DNA of 47,811 bases, from assembly GCA_046155885.1 (NCBI GenBank), contig JBJXFU010000197.1:1-47811 (forward strand), in the 5' to 3' direction. The notes beneath the pieces were generated by a model, which did no database searches, was not told the origin of the DNA, and saw only the letters and a program-made list of their open reading frames with translations. Below, piece by piece: positions 32,268 through 41,339 of the stretch (position 1 is its first letter; every line of letters starts with the position of its first letter). The position numbers and the translations under genes were made by a program. Source of the DNA: JAOADN01 sp046155885 (GTDB taxonomy: Bacteria; Pseudomonadota; Alphaproteobacteria; Rhodobacterales; Rhodobacteraceae).

Positions 32268-33103
32268 CCCGCGCTACGCTCTCGGAGGTGCTGCTTCCGG
32301 CCTTGCGCGGGGGCTACGCGGTGCCCGGGTTCGTCTGCCTCGGCTGGGAGGACGCGCGCGCCTATGCATTGGCGGCCAATGACCTGGGCGCGCCGGTGAT
32401 CCTGCAGGCCGGGCCGGGCGCGCGGGCGCATATGCCGATCCGGGTCTGGGGCGCGATTCTTGGGTGTTTGGCCGACAGCGTCACGGTGCCGTTGGTGATC
32501 CATCTCGATCACGGCCGGTCGGAAGACGAATGCCGCGAGGCCATCGAGGCGGGCTTCACCTCGGTGATGTTCGACGGCTCGGCGCTGCCGCTAAAGGACA
32601 ACATCCGGCAAACGTCGACGGTTTCCGCGATGGCGCGCGCTGCGGGGGTTTCCTGCGAAGGCGAGATCGGGATCGTGGGATATGCCGGCAGCAGGGCTTC
32701 GCGGACGACCGACCCCGACGAGGCGGCAGCGTTCGCCTGGGAAACCGGTGTCGATGCGATGGCCGTGGCGGTGGGGAACGTGCATTTGCGGACACGCCCG
32801 GTAGGTGACTTGGACGAGGCCGCCATCGCGGCGATCGCCCAGGCAACAGGCAATTCGGTGCCGCTGGTCATCCACGGCGGATCGGGAGTGCCGGAGGAAC
32901 AACGCGTACGGCTCGCAAGTGAGACGTCGGTCTGCAAGTTCAACATCGGCACGGAGCTCCGCCAGGCCTTCGGCGCGGCGCTCAGGGCGGCGCTCGCCGA
33001 CCGGCCGGAGGAATTCGACCGCTTGGCGCTGCTCGGTGCGACCGAAGCACCGCTTCGCGATCGCGCCGTTAAAATCTTCCGGCAGCTGGGGACCGCGGAG
33101 TAG
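32264..33103 (+). CDS. Class II aldolase, IolJ/fructose-bisphosphate aldolase-like
   Basis: The 279-residue protein has the zinc and catalytic motifs of class II aldolases: VIHLDHGRSEDE, SVMFDGSALPLKDNI, CEGEIGIVGY, VAVGNVH, LVIHGGSGVP and KFNIGTELRQAF. After iolC and iolB, the likely substrate is 6-phospho-5-dehydro-2-deoxy-D-gluconate, cleaved to malonate semialdehyde and dihydroxyacetone phosphate as by B. subtilis IolJ. The usual GNVHGxY reads GNVHLRT, which may mark a different substrate. The ATG overlaps the iolB stop. Confidence 0.88.
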   Translation: MTRATLSEVLLPALRGGYAVPGFVCLGWEDARAYALAANDLGAPVILQAGPGARAHMPIRVWGAILGCLADSVTVPLVIHLDHGRSEDECREAIEAGFTSVMFDGSALPLKDNIRQTSTVSAMARAAGVSCEGEIGIVGYAGSRASRTTDPDEAAAFAWETGVDAMAVAVGNVHLRTRPVGDLDEAAIAAIAQATGNSVPLVIHGGSGVPEEQRVRLASETSVCKFNIGTELRQAFGAALRAALADRPEEFDRLALLGATEAPLRDRAVKIFRQLGTAE

Positions 33104-33498
33104 CGGTCACTCGGCGTTGTCCAGGACCGATCGCCCGCAGATGGGGCTTTGTTGTCCTCGGTGCGGCCATCGAAACTGCATCGACGACGGCCAGCCGGCC
33201 CCGACCAGCCCGCGTCCGCCTCTTGGAGAACACCGCTCCGCCGGCTTCCGGCATCGTCAGCGCATCGGTCGGCGCCGCTTCCGGACGGTCGCCCGACCCC
33301 GCCAGGAACCGAGCTGGCGGCCAGGTCTCCGGCGGGCGCCCTGTCTCATGCCTGGGACTGCCGTCAAATCTCCTCGCCGTCCCGCGCCGTCTCGGAAATG
33401 AAGAGATGGCGCATCTGGTTTTCCGGCAGCAGCGGCGAATTCAGGTTCCGCATACCCTCAACCCGGCCAGAGACGGACAATGCCGCCTTGGCACAGCC
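33104..33498. other. Gene-free stretch between convergent aldolase and rhaD
   Basis: This 395-bp gap holds no recognised gene. A 29-codon minus-strand frame (33364-33453) has a natural-looking composition, but its GAGGG site is only one base from the ATG. A plus-strand frame contains a CPRCGH-like string that I do not trust. No strong terminator is seen. Confidence 0.5.
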
Positions 33499-35565
33499 TT
33501 ACCGCGTGAACGACTGCGCGTTGCCCGCGTCCACGTTCAGGATGTTCCCCGTCGATTTCGCCGCAAGATCCGACAAGAGGAACGCCGCCGCTTCGGCCAC
33601 GTCCTCGGGGTAAACGCCGAGCTTCAGCAACGACCGCTGGCGGTAGACTTCTTCCAGTTCGTCCTCGGCAACTCTGTTGGACGCCGCCCGGCTGGCCCGC
33701 CACTCGCCCTGCCATATCTTCGACCCCCGCAGCACCGCATCGGGGTTCACCGTGTTCACCCGGATGCTGAAAGCCGCGCCTTCCAGTGCAAGGCAACGCG
33801 CCAGATGGATTTCCGCAGCCTTTGCAGCGCAGTAGGCTGAAGCCCCGGCCGAGGCGGCCAGACCGTTCTTCGAGGCTATGAACACCATTGCCCCGCCGGT
33901 CCCCTGCGCTTTCAGGTGCCGGAACCCCTCTCGCGCTATCAGGAAGTAGCCCTTGGCAAGGATGTCGTGGTTGCGGTCCCACAGCTCGACGCTGGTATCC
34001 TCGACTGGCGCGGCCGAGGCGATCCCGGCGTTCGACACCACGTAGTCGATCCCTCCGAACTCCCGCGCCGCCTCGCGGAAGGCGAAGGCCACCGAGTCTT
34101 CGTCGGTCACGTCCAGCCGCACCCCCCGCACGTTGTCCGCCCCGAACGCCCTGCCAAGCACCCCCACCGTTCCTGCGGCGCTGCCCTCGTCTATATCGGC
34201 GATCACCACACAGGCCCCCTCGCCCAGAAGCCGCCGCGCGATCGCCTGCCCGATCCCGCCCGCGCCCCCAGTGATCAGCGCTACCCGACCCACCATCGCC
34301 TTGGGTTTCGGCATGCGCTGCAGCTTGGCTTCCTCCAGGAGCCAGTATTCGATATCGAAGGCCTCCTGCTCGGGCAGCCCGGTATAGGCATCCACCCCTT
34401 CGGCGCCCCGCATCACATTGATCGCATTGGTATAATACTCCCCCGCGATCCGCGCCGTGGCCCTGTCGCGGGCAAAGGTCAGCATGCCCACGCCGGGGAC
34501 CAGATAGACAACGGCGTTGGGGTCGCGCATGGCGGGCGAGGTGGGGCGTTTGCAGCGCCCATGGTAGCCCGCGTAGTCGTCGCGGTAGCCCGCGATCAAC
34601 CGGTCGAGCGTTGCTCCGTCTGCGTCTTGTGGCACGATCAGGGGCCGAATCTTGGTGCGCAGGAAGTGGTCGGGGCAGCTCGTGCCCAGCGCCGCGAGGC
34701 GCTCAAGATCGGAGGAGCCAACGAACTCAAGCACCTCCGGCGCGTCGCTGAAGTGCCCGAGCTTGCGTTCGGCCTTCGAGATGCGCCCCCGGATCGCGGG
34801 CATCAGCCGTTCCGCCGCCGCCTTGCGGTCGGCGGGCGACAGCGCCTTCACCCGCGCCCCGCCGAAAACGGCTCCCTGGCGGTTCGCCTCCAGCCACTCC
34901 GCCGCGCGGTTGATGATCCGCAGGGTTGTGCGGTAGCTCTCCTTCGCCGTCGGCCCCCAGGTGAAGAGCCCGTGCCCGCCGAGGATTACCCCTGCAAGAT
35001 CAGGGTTTTCCGTCGCCATCTTCCCAAGCTTCAGGCCTAGATCGAAGCCCGGCCGCTGCCAGGGAAGCCAGCTGATCTCGCTCCCGAAGGCATCGGCCGT
35101 CAGCCGCTCGCTGTCCTTCGCGGCCGCGATGGCGATCGCGGCATCGGGGTGCATGTGGTCGACGTGGACATGCGGCACGAAGGCATGCAGCGGCGTGTCG
35201 ATGGACGCCGCGCGGGGGTTCAGGTTGAAGGTGCAGTGGGGCAGCATTCCCACCATCTCGTCCTCATGCGCAAGGCCGCGGAAGAGCCCCTTCAACCGCT
35301 CGAGCTTGTCGAGATAGAGCGTTGAAAACCCGTCGAGTTTCATCGAACCCAGATCGCCGCCGGAGCCCTTGACCCAGAGGACCGTCACCGCTTCGCCCGT
35401 CAGCGGGTCCGGCGCGCGGACTTTTGCCGAGGTATTGCCGCCGCCGAAGTTCGTCACCCGCAAGTCCGAACCGAGCAGGTTCGAGCGATAGAGCAGCAGC
35501 CCCGGCTCGTCGAACGACGCGGCAAGCTTGTCATCCCAGAGATCGGGGATTCGCGGGGCGCGCAT
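33499..35565 (-). CDS. rhaD: Bifunctional rhamnulose-1-phosphate aldolase / short-chain dehydrogenase
   Basis: The 688-residue fusion has an N-terminal class II (AraD-type) aldolase (about 1-420) with LRVTNFGGGNTSAK, the zinc motif HVHVDHMHPDA and GGHGLFTWG, then an SDR domain (about 425-688) with VALITGGAGGIGQAIA, VSNAGIASA and the catalytic YCAAK. This is the RhaD aldolase-dehydrogenase of rhizobia. It splits rhamnulose-1-phosphate to dihydroxyacetone phosphate and L-lactaldehyde, and the second domain is thought to oxidise or reduce the lactaldehyde. The ATG at 35565 follows GAGGAG. It is the last gene of the minus-strand rhamnose operon, 74 bp after rhaS. Confidence 0.92.
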   Translation of the reverse strand: MRAPRIPDLWDDKLAASFDEPGLLLYRSNLLGSDLRVTNFGGGNTSAKVRAPDPLTGEAVTVLWVKGSGGDLGSMKLDGFSTLYLDKLERLKGLFRGLAHEDEMVGMLPHCTFNLNPRAASIDTPLHAFVPHVHVDHMHPDAAIAIAAAKDSERLTADAFGSEISWLPWQRPGFDLGLKLGKMATENPDLAGVILGGHGLFTWGPTAKESYRTTLRIINRAAEWLEANRQGAVFGGARVKALSPADRKAAAERLMPAIRGRISKAERKLGHFSDAPEVLEFVGSSDLERLAALGTSCPDHFLRTKIRPLIVPQDADGATLDRLIAGYRDDYAGYHGRCKRPTSPAMRDPNAVVYLVPGVGMLTFARDRATARIAGEYYTNAINVMRGAEGVDAYTGLPEQEAFDIEYWLLEEAKLQRMPKPKAMVGRVALITGGAGGIGQAIARRLLGEGACVVIADIDEGSAAGTVGVLGRAFGADNVRGVRLDVTDEDSVAFAFREAAREFGGIDYVVSNAGIASAAPVEDTSVELWDRNHDILAKGYFLIAREGFRHLKAQGTGGAMVFIASKNGLAASAGASAYCAAKAAEIHLARCLALEGAAFSIRVNTVNPDAVLRGSKIWQGEWRASRAASNRVAEDELEEVYRQRSLLKLGVYPEDVAEAAAFLLSDLAAKSTGNILNVDAGNAQSFTR

Positions 35566-35599
35566 ATAGGAAACTCCTCGCGGCTCGAAGCGGCAAGAA

Positions 35600-35623
35600 C
35601 CTGCGGGGCCGGAGCCCCGCAGG
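35600..35623 (-). terminator. Strong hairpin between rhaS and rhaD
   Basis: CCTGCGGGGC and GCCCCGCAGG form a perfect 10-bp stem with a four-base loop. Without a T-run it is more likely a partial terminator or mRNA-stabilising element that raises the binding-protein message relative to rhaD, as is common after periplasmic-binding-protein genes. Confidence 0.5.
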
Positions 35624-35639
35624 AATTTCAGACCGGCCG

Positions 35640-36743
35640 TCAGAAGTCGAACTGGCCGATATTGTCTTTGGTGAAGGTGTAAGGCGCGCCGAGCAGGATT
35701 TCCGATCCGTTGATGATCTGAAGATCGCCAAGCTTGCCCGCCTTGACCGTGGTCGCCCCCGGTTGCAGAGTGCCATCCGCCACCGCCCGCAGGACCTGCA
35801 TCGCGGCATAGCCCAGATCGACGGGGTTCCAGAGCACCACCGACTTCACGCAGCCTGCCTCGACATAGGGCTTCATCGCGTTCGGGGTCGCCAGACCGAC
35901 CACTGCGATCGACCCGCACTTGTCGGCCTGCGTCACCGCGTCGGCAGAGGCCGGCGTGGCGACCGAGGTCATCCCGAAAATGCCTTTCAGATCATCGCCG
36001 TACTTGTTGATCAGCGTGGTGGCCTGGTTGAAGGACAGGACGTTGTCTTCCTGCGCCTCGACGGTTTCGAGGAACTTCAGGTTCGGGTGGCAGGCCGCCG
36101 CATAGGCCGACATCTCGGCGATCCAGCGCGCCTGGTTGGGTGTAGTGAAGGTTGAGGTGACGATGGCGATACCCGCATCCTCGCCCGCCTCCGCCGCCAT
36201 GTTGTCGACCAGCGCCTTGGCGATGCCGTTGAACTGGGCCTGGTTCACGAACCACTGCCGCGCATCGGGCTGGCTGTTGGCGTCGTAGCCCACCACGTTG
36301 ATCCCGGCGTCCAGCGCCTTCTTCAGTACCGGGGCGATGGCGACCGGGTCGTTGGCGGCAAAGAGGATGCCGTCCACTCCGCTCGTGATGTAGTTGTCGA
36401 TGAAGGTGATCTGCTCGTCGATGTTCGCCTCGGTCGGCCCGTCAGTCTTAGCGGTGACGTTGCCAAGCTCGGCGGCGGCGTCGGTGATGCCTTTCGAGGT
36501 GGCGTTGAAATAGCCGATGCCGATCAGCTTCGGGATATCGACGACAGTGATCGGCTTGCCCGCACGGTCAGGCGCGTTGGTTGGCGCGCCGCCGTCATAG
36601 GGCATCGCCGCAGCCGCAGCGGCGGTCCCGTCACAGGCAAGAGGGTTCGTCGCCTGGTCGTCGCCGCCAGTCCAGACCTGGGCCTGGGCAATGCCGGTCA
36701 ACGCGCCGAAGGCGACGGCGGTCAGAAGTGTCTTTTTCAGCAT
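35640..36743 (-). CDS. rhaS: Rhamnose ABC transporter binding protein (RhaS/LsrB-like)
   Basis: The 367-residue protein has a Sec signal (MLKKTLLTAVAFGALTGIAQAQ) and a type I periplasmic sugar-binding fold: GYFNATSKGITDAAAELG, DGILFAANDPVAIAPVLKKALDAGINVVG and NQATTLINKYGDDLKGIFG. The pattern fits the RhaS/LsrB branch. The Ala/Asp-rich insert right after the signal, with Cys37, is not usual. The ATG at 36743 follows GGAGGAGAAAA. The place between the permease genes and rhaD supports L-rhamnose as substrate. Confidence 0.88.
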   Translation of the reverse strand: MLKKTLLTAVAFGALTGIAQAQVWTGGDDQATNPLACDGTAAAAAAMPYDGGAPTNAPDRAGKPITVVDIPKLIGIGYFNATSKGITDAAAELGNVTAKTDGPTEANIDEQITFIDNYITSGVDGILFAANDPVAIAPVLKKALDAGINVVGYDANSQPDARQWFVNQAQFNGIAKALVDNMAAEAGEDAGIAIVTSTFTTPNQARWIAEMSAYAAACHPNLKFLETVEAQEDNVLSFNQATTLINKYGDDLKGIFGMTSVATPASADAVTQADKCGSIAVVGLATPNAMKPYVEAGCVKSVVLWNPVDLGYAAMQVLRAVADGTLQPGATTVKAGKLGDLQIINGSEILLGAPYTFTKDNIGQFDF

Positions 36744-36800
36744 CTTTTTCTCCTCCATGTTGTCCGGCCCCGGATGCGACGGCGAGCCGGGATCGTCCAT

Positions 36801-37742
36801 TCAGCCGTCCGTATCCCGTTTGAAAAGGTTCGACAGGATGATGGTCCCGATCAGGATCAGCCCGATCACCACGATGGTCGCATCGCCCTTGAAGCCCGCG
36901 AGCAGCAGCCCGTTCTTCAGCGCCTGCACCACGACCAGCCCAAGAAGCGTGCCGACAATCGTGCCGCGCCCGCCGAAGATGCTGGTCCCGCCCAGCACCA
37001 CCGCAGTGATCACGTCAAGCTCGAGCCCGGTTCCCATGTCCGAACGCGTGGTTGAGACGCGGCTGACGAAGATCACCGCCGCGATGGCCGAGAAAAGGCC
37101 GGACATGATGTAGATCAAGAGCACCGTGCGCCGCACCGGCAGGCCCGAGAACTCGGACGCTACCGCGTTCGAACCGATGGCATAGGTGGCGCGGCCGAAG
37201 GGCGTGAAGCCGAGGATGAAGGCGGTGACCAGGCCAAGAATCACGAAGACCCAAAGTTGCACGGGCACTTCGAGGATCTCGCCCTGCCCGAGGAAGTAGA
37301 ACCATTCGGGATAGCCCCTGACCGACCGCGCTTGGCTGATCCCCTCGGCCAGTCCCCGGTACAGCGCCAGCGTGGCGAGTGTGGCGATCAGCGGTGGAAC
37401 GCCGAAGCGGGTGATGACGAAGCCGTTGGCCCAGCCGGCCGCCGCCCCGATCACAACCGCCAGCGCCATGGCCGCCGGCAGTGGCAGTCCGACGTTCTGC
37501 CACAGAACCCCCAGAAGGATCGCCACCAGCCCCAGGATCGAGCCCACCGACAGGTCGATTCCGCCGGTGACGATGACAAAGGTCATGGCCAGTGCCACGA
37601 TCCCCACCTCGGCCATCAGGCGGCCCTGGTTCAGAAAGTTCGCAGGGGTGAAAAACTTGTCGCTCTGCGATGCAAGAATCGCCAGCGTCACCACCAGGAG
37701 GATCGCCAGGATGCCTTCGTGGCGAAGGAACAGCCTCGGCAT
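36801..37742 (-). CDS. rhaQ: Rhamnose ABC transporter permease (second)
   Basis: The 313-residue membrane protein is of the RbsC-like family: FVIVTGGIDLSVGSILGL, VPPLIATLATLALYRGLAEG, AIGSNAVASEFSGLPV and VLGGTSIFGGRGTIVGTLLG are all typical. The ATG at 37742 overlaps the stop of the other permease by three bases. It would form a heterodimeric channel with RhaP, driven by RhaT. P and Q are named by order only. Confidence 0.88.
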   Translation of the reverse strand: MPRLFLRHEGILAILLVVTLAILASQSDKFFTPANFLNQGRLMAEVGIVALAMTFVIVTGGIDLSVGSILGLVAILLGVLWQNVGLPLPAAMALAVVIGAAAGWANGFVITRFGVPPLIATLATLALYRGLAEGISQARSVRGYPEWFYFLGQGEILEVPVQLWVFVILGLVTAFILGFTPFGRATYAIGSNAVASEFSGLPVRRTVLLIYIMSGLFSAIAAVIFVSRVSTTRSDMGTGLELDVITAVVLGGTSIFGGRGTIVGTLLGLVVVQALKNGLLLAGFKGDATIVVIGLILIGTIILSNLFKRDTDG

Positions 37743-38728
37743 CAGCCGATCCTCCGGTTGCGGTGGCGGCGGATCATGTCGGCCAGCACGGTCAGCAGGA
37801 TCAGCAGGCCGAGCACGGCGCGCAGCCAGTAGGCCGAGACGTTTAGGAACACCAGCGACGAGCCGATGCAGGCGAAAAGAATGGCAGCAAGGCTCGATCC
37901 GATGACTGTCCCGGTGCCGCCCAAAATCGAGATGCCGCCGATCACGCAGGCTGTGATCACCGTCAGTTCCAGGTTCGGCGGCACCGTGGACTGGATGACC
38001 TTGAGCTGAGTGGCGAAAAGGATCGCCGCGATCCCGGCGAAAAGCCCGTGCAGCATGAAGGCGTAGAGCACGGCCCGTTTCGGGTCGATGCCGCTCGCGC
38101 GCGCCGCTTCGGAGTTGCCGCCCACCGCGTAGAAGGAGCGTCCGAGCGGCGACTGTCGCATCCACACGGCCATTACGACGGTCAGGACAAGCATGAACCA
38201 GACCGGTGAGGGGATATCGAAGAGACGCTTCTGCGCCAGGAAGAACTCCGGCGGCAACCCGTCGATCCACTTGCCTCCGGTGACGCTGATTAGCCCGCCC
38301 TTCAGGATCGAGAGCATCCCGAGTGTCGCCACGATCGAAGGTATGCCGACATAGGCGACGATGAACCCCAGCACCGCGTTGACCACGATGCCGATCACCA
38401 GCGGCGCGGTCCAAGCGACCCAGATCGGATAGCCGCTTACCGCAAGGTTTCCCGCGATGACCGCCAGCACCCCGATCAGCGAGCCGACCGACACGTCGAT
38501 GTTGCCGGTGATGATGACCAGAGCCATGCCGATGGCAGCGACCGCGATATAGGCGTTGCCGGCGAAGATGCTCGTCAGATTCGTGTCGGAAAGGAAGCGC
38601 GGGTTGTAGAGGCCGACGATGACCATCAGCGCGGCGATGCTGCCGAGAACGACGAACTCCTGCCCGTAGGCGGCGACCAGGCGGGAGAGCCCGCTTGCGC
38701 GGCGGTGCAGGGCGGCCTCCCTGGTCAT
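37742..38728 (-). CDS. rhaP: Rhamnose ABC transporter permease (first)
   Basis: The 328-residue membrane protein has the family signatures LVIITGNIDVSVGSLIGV, VGIPSIVATLGMLSILKGG, AVGGNSEAARASGIDP and VIGGISILGGTGTVIGSSLA. The ATG at 38728 overlaps the rhaT stop by four bases. The N-terminal cytoplasmic stretch of about 20 residues is basic, as expected. Confidence 0.88.
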   Translation of the reverse strand: MTREAALHRRASGLSRLVAAYGQEFVVLGSIAALMVIVGLYNPRFLSDTNLTSIFAGNAYIAVAAIGMALVIITGNIDVSVGSLIGVLAVIAGNLAVSGYPIWVAWTAPLVIGIVVNAVLGFIVAYVGIPSIVATLGMLSILKGGLISVTGGKWIDGLPPEFFLAQKRLFDIPSPVWFMLVLTVVMAVWMRQSPLGRSFYAVGGNSEAARASGIDPKRAVLYAFMLHGLFAGIAAILFATQLKVIQSTVPPNLELTVITACVIGGISILGGTGTVIGSSLAAILFACIGSSLVFLNVSAYWLRAVLGLLILLTVLADMIRRHRNRRIG

Positions 38729-40251
38729 GCGGCCCCCCGTTCCGCCCGGGTTTCCGCCCGGGATTCGGACAACGTCATCGCCGCGCCGACGGCGTCCGGC
38801 GTCGCCCCGGCGCGGTCGAACTCCGCCACAAATCGGCCCTCGCGCATCACCAGCACGCGGTCCGACATGCCCAGCACCTCGGGTAGTTCCGAGGATATCA
38901 TCAGGACCGCCAGCCCCTCGCCCGCCAGCCGTGACATCAGTGCGTGAATCTCGGCCTTCGCGCCCACGTCGATGCCGCGGGTGGGCTCGTCCATGATCAG
39001 GATGCGAGGCTTGGCGGCCAGCCACTTCGCCAGCACCACCTTCTGCTGGTTGCCGCCCGAAAGCTGCCGAACAATCTGCTCCGGCCCCCTCGCGCGAATT
39101 CCGAACTGGGTGATCGAGGCGCGAGCCAGCGCGTCCTCGTCCCCCCGGTTCACCACGAACATCCGTGTCAGCCGCTGCAGCACGGTCAGCGCAATGTTCT
39201 GCGCGACGCTCTGCTGCCGGACCAGTCCCTGCGCCCCACGGTCTTCCGGCACATAGGCGATGCCCAGATCGCGCGCCGCGCGGGGCGAGCCGATGCGGAC
39301 GGGCCTGCCGTCGATCCGAATTTCACCGGACTTGGCCGGGGTGACGCCAAAGATCGTCAGCGCCAGTTCCGTCCGTCCAGATCCCACCAGCCCCGCGATC
39401 CCCAGGATTTCCCCCGACCGCAGCGTCAGCGAGGCGTTCTGCACCTGCGGGCCCGAGGTCAGACCCCTAACCTCCAGCACAGGCGCGCCGATTTTCGCTT
39501 GCGTCTTGGGGAATAGCTGGTCAATCGACCGGCCGACCATCATCGACACGAGCGTTCGTTCATCGACCTCGCCGATGGGCGCAGTGCCGACCAGAGCGCC
39601 GTCGCGCAACACCGTGACCCGGTCGGCCAGCGCCATCACCTCGGTCAGCTTGTGGCTTATATAGACGATGCCGACCCCCCTGTCCCTCATACGCCGCACG
39701 ATGCTCAGAAGCTGTGCCGCGTCGGCTTCAGTCAGGGACGCGGTCGGTTCGTCCATGACGACCACGCGCGCATTCTGGCTCAGCGCCTTAGCGATCTCAA
39801 CCCGCTGGCGGTTGGCGACCGACAGCGTGCCGACCGCCTGATCCACGTCAATATGCGGGCTGTCGAGGTCATCGAGCAGCCGCCGCGTTTCCGCCCGCAT
39901 CCTCGGCCAATCAAGCCGGTTCAATGACCGGCGCGGCGCGTGGCCGATGAAGACGTTCTCGGCCACGCTCAGGTCGGGGAAAAACAAGAGCTCCTGATAG
40001 ACGATCGCGATCCCCGCGGCGGCTGCGGCTCCCGGCGTCGGGAATGCGACGGGGCGGCCTGCGACGCGGATGGTGCCGCCATCGGGCTTGTGCACGCCCC
40101 CCATGATCTTGATCAGCGTCGACTTGCCCGCGCCATTCTCGCCGAGAAGCGCATGCACTTCGCCCGGACGAACATCAAAGGACACGTCCGACAGCACCCG
40201 CACACTGGCGAAGGACTTCGAGATGCCCGCAAGCTCGATCAGCGCGCTCAC
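38725..40251 (-). CDS. rhaT: Rhamnose ABC transporter ATPase with two tandem domains
   Basis: The 508-residue RbsA-like protein has in domain 1 Walker A GENGAGKST, signature LSVANRQRVEIAKAL and Walker B VVVMDEPTASL with SHKLTEV. In domain 2 it has the degenerate Walker A GLVGSGRTE, signature LSGGNQQKVVLAKWL and Walker B ILIMDEPTRGIDVG. The start is GTG at 40251 with a poor ribosome binding site. It is the first gene of the minus-strand operon, with a 299-bp divergent control region before rhaR. Confidence 0.92.
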   Translation of the reverse strand: MSALIELAGISKSFASVRVLSDVSFDVRPGEVHALLGENGAGKSTLIKIMGGVHKPDGGTIRVAGRPVAFPTPGAAAAAGIAIVYQELLFFPDLSVAENVFIGHAPRRSLNRLDWPRMRAETRRLLDDLDSPHIDVDQAVGTLSVANRQRVEIAKALSQNARVVVMDEPTASLTEADAAQLLSIVRRMRDRGVGIVYISHKLTEVMALADRVTVLRDGALVGTAPIGEVDERTLVSMMVGRSIDQLFPKTQAKIGAPVLEVRGLTSGPQVQNASLTLRSGEILGIAGLVGSGRTELALTIFGVTPAKSGEIRIDGRPVRIGSPRAARDLGIAYVPEDRGAQGLVRQQSVAQNIALTVLQRLTRMFVVNRGDEDALARASITQFGIRARGPEQIVRQLSGGNQQKVVLAKWLAAKPRILIMDEPTRGIDVGAKAEIHALMSRLAGEGLAVLMISSELPEVLGMSDRVLVMREGRFVAEFDRAGATPDAVGAAMTLSESRAETRAERGAA

Positions 40252-40550
40252 CTGAGGAGCCCGACAGCGGCCCCATGTCCGGACGGGCAGGCGCCTTCGT
40301 CACAGCAACGGCCGATGGGGCGCCCCGCGCCCGGTCGAAATGCCATCGCATCCTCCCTCCGGGGACAGCCCTTCGGCCGGCCCCGCGCGCCCGGCTTCGC
40401 CCGCGTTCCGCAGGTCCCGCCACGCGCCGGATCGTTTCTGACTGCCAATAGACAAGGCTGAGGGAAATTCGTCAAGTCTTGCGTTGACGATCCCGGTTGA
40501 CCCGAGTTGATGATCATCTACACTCACGACCAGCAGAAAGGAGGGGCAGA
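40252..40550. promoter_or_regulatory. Divergent control region between rhaT and rhaR
   Basis: The rhaR side holds three GTTGAY units (TTGA at 40484, 40497 and 40507) and the palindrome GATGATCATC (40509-40518), which overlaps the likely rhaR promoter. The DeoR-type RhaR is the obvious binder. The rest is G+C-rich with no recognised signal. Confidence 0.5.
40497..40524 (+). promoter_or_regulatory. Probable rhaR-rhaK promoter
   Basis: TTGACC (40497-40502) and TACACT (40519-40524) are 16 bp apart. A start near 40531 would give a short leader with the ribosome binding site AAAGGAGG. Confidence 0.5.
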
Positions 40551-41339
40551 ATGATCGCGAATGAGCGTCACGCCCTTATTCTCCGTGCCTTGCGCGCGCG
40601 CCCCTTCGCCACCGTCCGCGACCTTCAGACCTTGCTCGACGCCTCGCCCGCCACCATCCGGCGGGACATCGCCAAACTTCATGGGGCGGGACAGGTGCGG
40701 AAGGTCTTCGGCGGCATCGCGGCCCAGGACCGGGGCTCGCCCGAGCGGCTTTCGGCGCGGCCCTTCGGCGAAAACCAGGGCCTTGCCGTCGCCGCTAAAC
40801 GCGCCATCGCGGCCGCGGCCGCGGCGCTGGTCAGTGACGGCGACGCGATCATCATCCACGGAGGCTCGACCTGCCTGATCTTCGCCGAACGTCTGGCGCA
40901 GCGGTCCGTGCGCATATTCACAAACTCGATGCCGCTCGCTGCCACCCTGTCGCGCCACGGCACCTGCCACCTGACGCTGTCGGGGGGCGATCTCTACCGT
41001 GAACCCGGCATCCTGTTTTCCGCCTCGGGAGCCATGCCGGAATTCTACGCATCGAAGTTCTTCATAGGGGCGCAGGCGATCGGCCCGCGAGGCACGATGG
41101 AATCTAACCCCCTTATCGTGCGCGAAGCCGAGAAGCTCCTCGCCCGCGCCGACGAAGTCGTGGTCCTGGCCGACAGCCGCAAGTTCGGCCTGCGCGCCCG
41201 CTACGAACTTTTGGGCATGTCGCGCGTCGGAACGCTTGTGACGGACGATGGCATCACGGCCGAAGACCTGGGCATGCTTAAGGACGCTGGCGTCCGCGTC
41301 ATCGTCGCCGAAACTCTGCCGGAGGGGGACCCCGCATGA
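40551..41339 (+). CDS. rhaR: DeoR-family regulator of rhamnose catabolism
   Basis: The 262-residue protein has a DeoR winged helix (ERHALILRALRARPFATVRDL, ASPATIRRDIAKLHGAGQVRKVFGG) and a DeoR C-terminal sensor domain related to sugar-phosphate isomerases (DAIIIHGGSTCLIFAERL, LTLSGGDLYREPG, FIGAQAI, VVLADSRKFG). In rhizobia the DeoR regulator of the rhamnose locus is likewise next to the kinase and transporter genes. The ATG at 40551 follows AAAGGAGGGG. The stop overlaps rhaK by four bases. A phosphorylated pathway intermediate is the likely inducer. Confidence 0.9.
   Translation: MIANERHALILRALRARPFATVRDLQTLLDASPATIRRDIAKLHGAGQVRKVFGGIAAQDRGSPERLSARPFGENQGLAVAAKRAIAAAAAALVSDGDAIIIHGGSTCLIFAERLAQRSVRIFTNSMPLAATLSRHGTCHLTLSGGDLYREPGILFSASGAMPEFYASKFFIGAQAIGPRGTMESNPLIVREAEKLLARADEVVVLADSRKFGLRARYELLGMSRVGTLVTDDGITAEDLGMLKDAGVRVIVAETLPEGDPA

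Noticed and set aside
33138..33194. CPRCGH-like zinc-ribbon string that might be a transposase remnant
   Set aside because: It is in a frame antisense-like in composition, with no inverted repeats, target duplication or other transposase motifs near by.
33364..33453. 29-codon minus-strand frame after rhaD
   Set aside because: The GAGGG is only one base from the ATG, and so short a frame cannot be told from chance.
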